NCBI GenBank assembly: GCA_010015675.1
Contig: ML976985.1
Location: 528,378-592,377, forward strand
Direction: 5' to 3'
Source of the DNA: Byssothecium circinans
Taxonomy: Eukaryota > Ascomycota > Dothideomycetes > Pleosporales > Massarinaceae
DNA: 64,000 bases
Shown here in pieces: positions 11,201 to 21,900 of the stretch. A program made the position numbers and the translations under genes. Position 1 is the first letter of the stretch, and each line of letters starts with the position of its first letter. The notes beneath the pieces are model-generated. The model searched no databases and was not told the DNA's origin. It worked only from the letters and a program-made list of their open reading frames with translations.

Positions 11201-14200
11201 GGAGGATAGGGTTTCTTGTGTCGTCTTTGAGAAGGAACTCCACTGCCTCTGGGCTGACAGCGAGGACGGCAAGATGCAGCGCAGAACGACCAAAGGAATC
11301 CACTGCGTTGAGATTGCAGTACTTCTCCAAATTTTCAAGCGATTTCACCTCCCCTGATCTGGCAGCACAATGGATTGGTAACATCCCGTTTTTTCCAAGG
11401 ACCTTCGCAGCGGACTTGCCCTTTTCCTGGGTGCCAGTGAAGGTCTTGATCCACCCTGGTTGATACATAGCTGCGTAGTGGAGAGGCGTTCTTCCGGACT
11501 TGTCTCTGAGCTCATGCTGAGGCTTCCCCATGTTTATATATATATTGGAAACGTCTTGGAAGAGCTCACTGTTGCCACCGACAGTAGCATAATGGAGTGG
11601 ATACCAGCCAAAGATATCGGGCTTCGTTGCCAATTGCTTCCATTCGGATTCCTTCGTTGTAGCTGTTTGTTTTGACTCCGACTTCATCTCTTGTCTGGTG
11701 GATTCATCCGAGGATCGCACGCTCTTTTCTGCTAGGCACCTGGCGATGTATTCGTGGTAAGGCGAGAATCTCACTAGTTTGAGTAGTTTGTCGTCCGGTC
11801 TGGTAACCTTCTTTGATTGGTTTCGATCGCTAGGAATCTTGACTTCGGATGGCAGGACCTGTAGACTCTTCATAAGGTTGTCGAACTTTGTGTTGCGTTG
11901 CTGACGATAATAAAACCAATGCAATTGGCTTGCTACCCGGAATAACAATTCATGAGCTTGCAACCCTGAGCTCACGGCTTTCACTGCTTGTCGTAAAGAC
12001 GTAGCTTGATTGCCTACCATTTCGCTCCCTTCCAGGGTCATCGAGCCGCGAAGATCATCTATGGTTTCTCTGGCAAGGAATAAGAACTCGATCAATTCAA
12101 CGACGATCTCGTAAGAAATGCGATCCATGCCACGCGGATCCATTTGAAGATCAAGGAGATTGAGGTAGGTGGTCTGTGCTTGGGGCCAGTCGTGGTCCCT
12201 TTCGTGATCCTTCGTTTTCCTCAGCAATACACCCATCATAGCTTCGTTGGGGAGTATTCCTCGATGGCTCAAGGGTGGTATAATCGCCAAAAGCACGTCA
12301 TCAATAGGGCCCAGTCCAAGTCCTACAATGGCTCTGGCCAATTTCATCAATCTCTTGTTCCGAAGCGTGGGGATGTTCCATGTGTTTTGGAAATCTGAAC
12401 CGTCGAATAACTCAGCGTCTTCTACGGTTGCGGTATCGATTTTATCTTCCTGTATCTCGTCCGACACGGCCCACATGAAAGCAGAAAATAGATGGTGCGC
12501 CAGGACAACTTCAAGCGATGCATCGGAGATGATAGAGACGACCTTTCCACGTATTGCTTCGTCCTGCACGGCTTTTAGCTCTGCAGAGATCTTCGATGCT
12601 TCTGGAGCCTGACTTTTTTTTGTGGTTGGACCCTGGCTTTTCCGGGTATCACTGTTCGGGACTGTTTGGCGCTTTGGGTAAAGACCATTGAACCCAATCT
12701 CAAGCATATCATCACCCGTATCTTGCGGATCTCCAGTATTCTCAGTGATAGCCGTAACGCGGGGGTCGCTTGTCCACCAGTTGAGGTCTCTTGTCAAGAT
12801 ATCTGTACGGACAATGCTGGCTCTCTTATCAGTATCGGTACCAGTATCAGATTCGTTAAGAGTCTCCGTAGGATCCTGGGGCTTGTAGCGAGGCGGGTTT
12901 TCCCCTAGGATCCGGCGATATTTAACGGTCGCACTGGACGCCTGTGACAGCCAGTTGCCTGACTCATCGTCTTCCATGTCGTCGTCCTTTGTGCCACCTT
13001 TCCCATGTGCTCTGTCTTTGATGTTCGCATTGGCGCCGGACCGTGCAATTGTGGACATCCACAAGGAGAGTATAGCATCGATGTCAACTGGTCGCATGTT
13101 CCAACCCTTCTTGTTCCCCTTGGCCTTGAGAGTCACCGTATCTGGCTTGCTTCCAAGAATTCCGTGCGGTGTGTTCTCTTGGGAATCGCCAGATTTCTCG
13201 CGCTTAGGAATCGCGGGCAAGAGTTTGTTACTATTGGTGCGGGAAGGCTTGGGTCGGTTGAGCTGTCGAGCTTCAATTTCTTCATCGACTTCCAACATTA
13301 CTGTAGCTAGGGACCAAGTGAAGGTCTTGTCGCCATCTTCCTGGACAGGACAAAGATCGGTGAGCACTAGAGATATGGCTTGAGCGAGAGCTATAGCCTC
13401 TTGCGAAGCGACGCCGGGACATTGTGCCAGCTCTCCCAGGCGCCGCCGAACGTCGACGGCGACCTGGCTTGTCTGTTGGAATAAATATTCGGAGTCTTGC
13501 TCTGGTTTTCTCAAGATCCTCTGTTGTAGAAGGTATGCAGATTTCTGTACGTCGACCATTTCCCCCCTTTCCATTAGAAGGGATCGTGGGAATTGGGAAA
13601 TGTCGTGAATGTTTGAACGCATCCGTGGTGCATTGGGATGGTCCGAAGGGCTCTTCTTGTCCTCGTTCTTGCATACATTTGGCAAATCTGGTCTGGTCAG
13701 TACCTTCCAGCGTGTAACGGCTTTCACAACGTCGGCATCTCCGGATGCATGAGGCGCTGGCAGCGCATTCCGCTCATAGACGAGCCGGAGAGTCAACCCT
13801 GCAGAATAGTAAGTATCAACATTTGCCATGATACGTGAGAGTGGACTGGGAACTTACAATCTAGTTCGTGGCCTGCAAAAGTGCTGATAGTCGTTGGGCT
13901 CTCCCCCAAGCGGCGCCTGATGATTGCTCTGAGCAAAGCTACCAGAAATATAGCCCCTAGTTGAGAAAGTGCTGTAGGCCATGCTAGACCGCGGAGGCCT
14001 TCAAGTTGTAGTATGAATCCTACTACGCCAAGAACAGAAGCGCAGATGGTAAGGAACTCATACTGGTTCCCCGCAAATCTCGTGGCCCATGTAGGAATGG
14101 TCATACCCCATATTGTCTTCCACGGCTCGTGCTTCAGTCGACTTGAGGTCAATATTTCATCCTTGTGTCCACCAAGGATGAGGAATGGGTCAAAATCTTG

Positions 14201-15687
14201 ATCGTTGACACTGTGCTTCTGCTGCATCCAAAACAGCTGGAGTGGAGGCAACTCCTTCGACGGATCCGCCCGGTTCGCATCATTCGAATGTTCTTTTGAA
14301 CTCGATCGCTGTCCTTGGGCTATCGTCTTCGTCTTCGTCAACACTGGGGATTTCGACTGTGCTTCTTCGCTGGAATTTTCGACGGAATCGATAGAGAGGT
14401 CGCCCTCCTTCTCTGGTCCTAAGAGCTGCAACCCTCTCGTCGTCTTGCGCCAGGCCCATTCTCGTGTACTTTGTTCAATAACAAAGGAGCATAGAATCAT
14501 GCCTAAATTTAGACACAGTGTCCCTGCTATGAAGAGCCAGAAGCCAAAATTCATCTGTGGTCGTCCGATACTCTGTTGAATGCGGGGATGAAACGAAGTT
14601 ACAGCAGACACGACCATTACAGACAACTGTAGGAAGATAGCTAACGCAGCTGCGCACCATAGCTCCCCGATGGTTCCTTTATGGGAAGACAAATTACTTG
14701 GAAGATTGAGCTGAAGGTTTGGTGACGATCCTTTCAGTTCCTCAGGGAAGGTGTGCCTGTGGATGGACTTGGTACCCTTCGCATCGATACTGTGTTCATC
14801 GATTTGCTTTTCTTTAGCTCGGCGTTCGTTGTCGACAAGCGGATCTTCTACATCTGGTGGTTTGGACTTGCTTCTGCTCCAGAGTCTTCTCCGACGCGGA
14901 CCTATCGTCCCATCTGGTGAGGTGCTCAAGACGCTTTGCTTGTCCTTCCGAGTGCTGCTCTTCTTTGCGTTGTCGCTTACTTTCTTTAGATGCACGCGGA
15001 TGTCGGCACCAACACCCAGGGCTAATCCTGTTCCCAAAACTATCCCAGTCCCCATGACTTCCCCATTTACTTGTTGCGGGGGTGTATCCCAATCCGTCAT
15101 GACACCATATTCGCCTTTCTCCAGGAAGGGTTGCTTGCGGTTGTAAGCTGTCTCCAAGGTGTGTATGCCACACGTTCTGTCATCATCTCGATATTCCGGT
15201 GGAAACAGAATAAATTGCGTTAGCTTGGGGGTTCCCATTGCACGAACCACATTCTTGCCGTTGTAGACCTCGCATACTTCGCTTGAAGTAGAAGACATGA
15301 GCTCGATTTCTGCGGCGGCACGGGTTTCTCTTGCACGTCCGATGAAAGCCTTGGCCCAGCCGGGTCCAGAAACGCGTATAGCCCCGACAATGGCGGTGAG
15401 GATACCCAAAGGAGCCATCGCGAATATTATGTGGTCTAACCAGGTGAGGCTTTCGCTCATGAATTGACGCGCAAATTGTTCGCCAAACAAGGCTAGGAGT
15501 CTGAAGGCGCGTTATTATGCTGAGAGATCTTCTATATCTCCGAAAAGGTGGTGACTCACGGTGCGAAATCGGTAAAGAGGGTAAATGCGAACTCGCTAGG
15601 CGAGTCTCCATCTGCAGCGACAGCGTGCGGAAGAATGACGAGAAGTACTAAAGCGTATAGATGAGATAAGGGCATTGTGCGAACCAT
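8290..15687 (-). CDS. Giant membrane-ankyrin-SPRY protein
   Basis: Six exons (minus): 15560-15687, 13858-15500, 9209-13798, 9007-9148, 8710-8942, 8290-8645; total 7092 nt, 2363 residues. Introns are 59, 59, 60, 64 and 64 nt. A second ATG at 15675 has a better context and is an alternative start. The N-terminus is a signal peptide (LYALVLLVILPHAVA), then a conserved block around residues 45-110 (FARQFMSESLTWLDHIIFAM, ELMSSTSSEVCEVYNG). About four more membrane spans follow within residues 300-590. Ankyrin repeats occupy roughly residues 1000-2000 (GRTPLHYAA, GRSALHLAVLAVSPEAVEFLL, KTPLIYAVRNN). A SPRY/B30.2 domain at about 2140-2290 spans four exons (GYHSDDGSVFD, KLPDNMRGQLYPCVAMR). The likely role is a membrane-anchored scaffold or sensor; ligand unknown. 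The ATG at 13829 lies inside an intron, so the ankyrin part is not a separate gene. Confidence 0.87.
8974..8991. repeat. 18-base G (sense-strand C) homopolymer in an intron
   Basis: An unbroken run of 18 G on the plus strand, read as C18 in the 64-nt intron 8943-9006 of the ankyrin-SPRY gene. It sits between the donor GTGCGT and the acceptor CGACAG. Its length is probably polymorphic and error-prone in sequencing. Confidence 0.95.
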
Positions 15688-18600
15688 TGATCTCCGCAAC
15701 TGGCTGCGCGCCATACTGTCTTGGTGGTTTAAAGTTAGCCTATCGTAGACACAATCCTTTCTGCAAACTCACTCCTGGTGCTTCTGGTGTCCACTTCAAT
15801 CGGATGTTACTCTTGTGTAATTCAAGTATGCGAGAAATCGCACTTCAACATAACAATCACCCTAATTATCGTTGAGGGTCGATGATGATGCGTGTAGGTT
15901 GACCAGGCTGGAATATATCCTATTAAATTCCCAGATGTTGATTGCTCTCGAGTATCGTTCTCGTAATGCCGCACAGATACTGATATGCCGAAAGAGCTGA
16001 ACGACGCACCAGGCACTTCAGGGACTGTGTGGAGGGAGGGTCTCCTGTCACCGCAGCCACTTCCTGCACGTTAGGACAATTATCGCAAAGATAAGAGAGA
16101 AAAGGGTGCTTACGGCAGATCCTACCTCGAAATTGGCCGGAAATGGTATCGCGACAGTCTTCAGCCTTGTCAGTCAAAAGAGACTTCATAGGCTTGTAGT
16201 CGGTGGCTTGCCTACCCCGGCCTTCGAGTTTCCTCTCATAGCTGGGGCCGAAAGTCCTGACTGTCAGTTCGCTAGTTGTACAAAGTGGTGGCGTCTCCCG
16301 TCGGCAAACAGCTGCGCGTCGGTTCGTCCCTCAAATGTCAGAATGGGATTACATGGTCACTAAGGGATTTATATTGCCCCGTATTTCCACCCTAGGGCAG
16401 GTTTCTCAAGGGTTTGTGCGGCTGAATCGCCGATCCAACCCTTCGGCATCGCATTTCGGAGCTGTCGTCGTGTCAGAGATAGGAATTAAGAGACGATATT
16501 CAGACGCAACAGCGCAGTACTGAAGGGGACCTATCTGTTCCTGTGACGTTTGGGGGTTCGGAGGAATACGAAAGCGCTAGGCGAGGGGTTGAGCTGTATG
16601 GTCCGTGATGGTGGGATTCGCGAAAACGGTCTAGCGCCCGAATCTTCCTCAAGGGTCCTCAGCTGAGGGCATTTGCCAGTCTGACGACGACCCCCAAACC
16701 CCCAGACTCGGGCTTCTCGATTATGAGGAAGTCGTCATATAGCTTATCAGCTTAATTAGGGGCGGTGGGACCGCCAGTTGATGCGAGTGAACCAACACCC
16801 CGCTGTCCTTCACGCCGAGTTGCACGGTCACCTACGGGACACGCACCGAGCATCACTCCGGAGGACAATCCAAATCCCGCATTGCGTGGATGGGGCACAC
16901 ATGCTAAGAGGCACGATCATCAGAATAAGGTCTCAGCTCCATCCCATCCCACGGACCCAGCGTCCGGTTGTGGCGCCGAAGACCACGAGAAGTCCCCAAG
17001 GAGTGGTCTTACACGCTTTGCTGTAGGCACAGACTCGGTGTCAGAGCCTACTGGCTGCGCTTATGGCGTGGCTACTCTACCTATCATCGGCTCTTCGCGC
17101 ATGTAGCCGCGGAGGAAGTGGCGTGTTCCCTGAAGACTAGGCGCTACAAGCCTCAGACAAGAATCCCGTTCACTTCTTTGACAGTCGCATCGCGGCTTAG
17201 AGCCTTTCATCAGTGCCGCACGAGACCACAACAATGCCAATCATGCTAGACTACCGCTTTGCCAGTAATACCCAAGGGCTGGGATCATCTATAGAGCCGA
17301 CGTATACGCTTCGGGGACAGCTCACGAAGTGTTTCACCGCACACCAGCAGACCGCCTAGTCATAAACCCGGTAAATAATATAGTGATGAAGGGCATTTGT
17401 GAGGTCAATGTATCTTTAATCTCACTTATAGTGCTCCTACTTCGACTTGTTCAGTCTGTAGTCCGTCGTTTCTCCAACAGGTTTGTGTCGAGGGAATGCG
17501 GCGTATAGCGATAATCAACAAATCCAAGAAAACATATATGTCATCTCACATCTCCGTCCAGTGTCCCAGGAGTCTCCACGCGATCTAACCCCCCAAATTC
17601 CTTCCTAGGTTTCTTCTTCTTCTCTTCAGTGACTTCCTCCTCGACATCGACTTGACTTTAGAAGCTAGCTTCTCAAGCGAGGCGGACGATGAAGACTACC
17701 CTTCCTTCTCTTCTTCCTTATTCTTTTTATTAAAGATATTAAGGTGCGTGTAGATTCTGAATCGCTCACAGGCCAAAGCATCTTAGACCTATTCTAACTT
17801 GAAGTTAGAAAATAGAAGCATCTACTACCCTAGGAGGGACGTTACGTATAAATTTGGTGACGTTATTAAAGATGTTAACGTCACTTCATTCAGAATGGTG
17901 GTCTCTTTGATATCGACGTCGAAAATTAACTAGGCTAAGCCCGAACCGTTGTCGTCACAGGCTCTGCGCTAGCTACCTAGGCGGCGGCTGGACCCACCAA
18001 TCGACATCTTAGACCCTAAGCTGCTAGCGTATGGCCGCGTTGCAATTACACGCGCTAGAAACATTATCTTTCAGCTCAAGAGTGGGCTTCAATTGACTTC
18101 TATACACTAACCCCTGCGACGCACCAGCCCCTACCCAAAACCATCCCCATTCCCATTTCGACGCAACTCACGGCCTACTAAACAAAAGAACCCCCCCCGG
18201 TGTCAAAACGAAAGGCCTTTCAATTTGAAAGAGTGGAGTGCCTCTGTACACGGCAAAAACAGTGAGAGTAGAGTAGAGTAGTACACGGAATAGTAAAAAA
18301 AGCAGCGAGTGACAATCTGATGGAAAACCCGATCGATCAGAGTAGGCACCAAGTTTCCACCGGGTTGGGTATACAGCGAGCGAACGAGCGACTAAAAAAA
18401 ACCCAGACCTCGAAAATACAAAGAACCGCACCAATTTGAAGTAGAACCACATAAAAAGGAACAAATCAATATAGCACAAGGAGAAAGAAAAAAAGGTACT
18501 TCTCAAGCTGCTCGCAACTTCCAAACCCCCTATCGAATCCAATCCAAGATCAAATACGAGGACGGAGTAGCGCGCCTGGGGATGATGCAAGAATGCATAC

Positions 18601-18951
18601 AAGCGATGCCCAGAAGATGGGGCGAAAAGGAGGAAAAGATGAAAAGAAGCGGTCTCACAAACGATTTGTAAATGCAAGAACAGACAGGGGAAACGCCGAT
18701 CTCGCTTTCGAGCAACCCCAAACAGGGACCCTAGTAATGAAGAACATGATTATTGTTTCCCAGGTGCACTACCTTTATAGGAACTCCACCAACACCATGC
18801 TCGGAATATGAACAAAGGAAAAGACAGATTTGGAACATATTGATGAGCGGTCGAGATAGGAGGCACAGCATCCTTTGTCCGGTGCCTGCCTGTTTGCCTC
18901 GTCTGCGACGATGTCCACCTTTCGATCTATCGCAGACGATGTCGATATTGC
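15688..18951. other. 3.3-kb gene-poor interval
   Basis: No intact gene was found. Nearest the ankyrin-SPRY start is its promoter. On the minus strand, about 16130-16290 stays open with coding-like sequence (ERKLEGRGRQATDYKP) but has no credible start or family. 16760-17110 (+) is a GC-rich chance frame. 17811-18110 holds a degraded coding relic, listed separately. The stretch 18160-18950 is A-rich on the plus strand and is probably the 3' UTR and terminator side of rim15. Confidence 0.4.
17811..18110 (+). pseudogene. Degraded coding relic, unknown family
   Basis: One plus-strand frame reads as protein for about 99 codons, interrupted only by TAG at 17931-17933 and TAG at 17970-17972, before a TAA at 18108-18110. 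Readable pieces are YYPRRDVTYKFGDVIKDV, AKPEPLSSQALR and DPKLLAYGRVAITRARNIIF. Upstream, other frames give further short coding-like pieces, which suggests indels. Both stops are TAG and could come from CAG by C-to-T change, as in decayed fungal repeats. I do not recognise the family; a transposon or an old gene are both possible. Chance is not excluded. Confidence 0.25.
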
Positions 18952-21900
18952 CTACACGTCAGGCGACGTGTTCGCTCGCGGCGTAGGATCGGGGTCTACC
19001 CCCAGAGCCGGATCCTTCTGCTTCGCTTTGGGCGTCTCCATATCGACCTCTTGCACTTCACACCCAGGTTTGCGCGGGAAGATCTCTGGCGGTGTAAGCG
19101 ACACGGGTGGAACGGTGGGAGAATCATCGTTCGCTTCGGCGACTTGATCTTCGGTGATAGCAGGCGGCGGGGAGGAGGCCAGCATTGTCGAATCTGCACC
19201 AATGTCTTCGACTGAGATCACACTCCCTCTGCTGTTGGTCCGAAGCATCTCAGTGCCGAGCTTGGACGACTTGGGTCGCGTCTTTGGGCTTTTCGTGCGT
19301 ACGTTTGCATTGCCAAGCTCGTCATCTTCGTCGTCACCCGATTCGGCCGATTCGTGCTTACGCGTTTCAAGTATACGTCGCTTCGCGCCCACCATTTCTG
19401 CAGATCGCTGACGTCGGATCGTAGCGTCCTCCGAGACTTGGGGTGCGGAGGTTGGTGCATGGTCAGGTGGAACAGGAAGCTTCCCTGCGTCGTTGGGATC
19501 GACGTGTGATACATCTTCCGATATCCCCAGACCACTCATGGCGCGCGCTAGATCCCGTTCACGCCAATCGTCTACGCTGTGACGTGCGATAATGACAGGC
19601 ACATCGTCACTGGCGCGGCTTTCGTTGTCGCCAAAGAAGCTTGAGCTGATGGAGTCCTCGCGACTGGATCCCCGATAGCTTCCAGACGGTACGGGAGGAT
19701 AACCGGAAGAGTTTGAGGTTGGGCTATCTTCCTGTCGTGTAGACTCTTGACGGAGACCAGAGGGCATTATTGATGGGTAGCTTTGGCTTGGTGTCCAGTT
19801 TGGCGGCGGTGGTTTCCATTGGCAGAGTTTGCCCAGAGTGTCTGATAGCTTAGTGATAGTCGGCGGCTTCTCAATCAGCGCATCAAAGTGGTGCGGTGCT
19901 TGAAGATCCTTGAGGTATCCAGTGACTGCCACAATGGGAGTGTTGGAATTGGCATTCTTCGTGTCTCGGATCATTCGGGCAACATCAGCTCCATTGACCT
20001 GAGGTAGCTTGAACTCCATCATGATAATGTCGAACTTGACCTCACCCATTGCGTATCGGACAGCTTCTGAACCGTTTGTGACAGTAAGGGTACGACAGCG
20101 CAGCTTCTCCAGAAGCTTCTCCATCACCAAGCGCGACACAGGATGGTCTTCACAGACGAGGACGTCGAGAGGTCGGAATATGGGTCCATCCGCTAGGCTT
20201 ATCTGTGATAGTCGGCGAGAGCTCTGCCGGCGTCGCTGCACACGTAAAAGAGCTTTCTGACGAGAGTCTTCTGTATCAGAGGATGAAGGCGAAACATCCA
20301 ACACCTGGCTCCTCCGCTTATAGTGGCTTGGAATGAGATCCCGCACCACATCTTCTTCTTGCGAACCCATAGTCTGCGACCTAGCCCGTGGTGATGGGAC
20401 ACTGGTTTGCCCGAGGGAGCTCTGCCGTTGTCCAGACGCTTTGTCGTTCATCGAAACTGGCGTCGCCGAAGGCGTTTTGACGAGTTTGATGGGTGAAACG
20501 GCGTCGGGGGAAGGTCGTAAACCCGAGGAGCGTGGCACCTCGAAGAAGTTACCAGGCTGGAGTGAAGCAGGGTTGCTTGTCGCATGAGAGAGGGTCGAGG
20601 AACTGCTTGCTGATGTCTTCCGTCTTTCATGGTGCTGGCCTGTGCTAAATTGGACCAGCAGAGGTGATGAGGGCTGTGAGCCGCGGCTAGGCGAAGAATT
20701 GGGGCCGCTAATAGATGGCGATGATGGCCTGTGTCCAGGCTTGTTTGTAGATAGGGTGCGCTTCAACAAAGGAGCGGCCATCATAGGGCTGGAGTCCAAC
20801 GACGGGGATGGGGACGTGACACTTGGTGACTGGAGCGCAGATCCACTCTTGTTTGAAGGGTGCATTCCTTCAGCGCGCATCTTCTGAATGATATCCTTGT
20901 TCGCCTTGTCGAGAACTGGTAAGTTCTTGTAGCTGAAGCTGCCAAAGCTGTCGGCCGCCATTGGCTCACTAAGCCGTCTAGTCCTGCCTTCGCGGATATG
21001 GGCGGGTATGTGCAACGGGATCAGGCCACGCTTCATAGAAGTGACGCTGACTTGAGACCTCACGCGGGATAGAGCATCATGAGGCCGGTCGGGATAGTCT
21101 GCACTTGGCGTGCCTGCTGTGGAGGTACCCTGATCATCAAACTCAGGCGCGAAGTTTGCCATAGCAGCGCCCCGTGTATCAAAGTACTCCGTGTCCTCGG
21201 GGTTCTCCGGTGCGGGAATGAACGAAGCTTCATCTTGGCGAAGAGTCTCCCAATTGACGTCAGCAAACCAAGGGTGGTTCCTGATCTCTTCTCCCCCGGT
21301 AGCGAACTTATCCTCCATGTTCGCACCCAATCGCTTAGTAGGGTCGCTGCACATGAGACGGTTCATGAGGTCCTTTGCCTCGTCAGACACGCCGAGGTCT
21401 TCATCATTGTCAGGCCAATCGATTTTGCGGGCCAGGATGTTCTGGAAGACCTCATCTGGAGTTTCGGCGTGGAAAGGTGGATACCCGTAAAGACATTCGA
21501 AGAGAATGCAACCTAAAGACCACCAATCACTGACTTCATCCTGTCCACTACCGGCAATTGTCTCGGGGGCAAGGTAGTCAGGCGTTCCCACAAAGCGGCG
21601 ATCACTATCTTCTGGATCAAACAGAGCCATCGGTGGTGGCGGCATTGCCGAGAGGGGCGGAGTGTGGTTGTGAGCAATACTCGACTGGCTCATAGACGGA
21701 GCAAGAGGGAAAAGGTCGGGCGAACCTTCGTCACTGTAGGTCTCCTCTTCGATTGGCGAGCGCGCTTTTGGCAAAGCGAAATGCTCGTCCATGATGGAGA
21801 ACCGGCGGAACATCGCCTGCAGGGCTTCGCTGTCTCCACTGTCACTTCGATTTCCAGAAACTCTCCGTGACGGATCGCGAGAATTTGAGCTTTCGCGGTT

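Noticed and set aside
9183..13829. A separate 1548-residue ankyrin gene starting at the ATG at 13829
   Set aside because: The ATG lies inside a 59-nt intron. Splicing 13858 to 13798 joins HELD-WLTLRLVYER smoothly, and the upstream and downstream exons complete the same protein with a total length divisible by three.
16765..17106. A 113-codon plus-strand frame
   Set aside because: Pro/Ser/Gly-rich translation of GC-rich DNA with an overlapping second frame of similar length.
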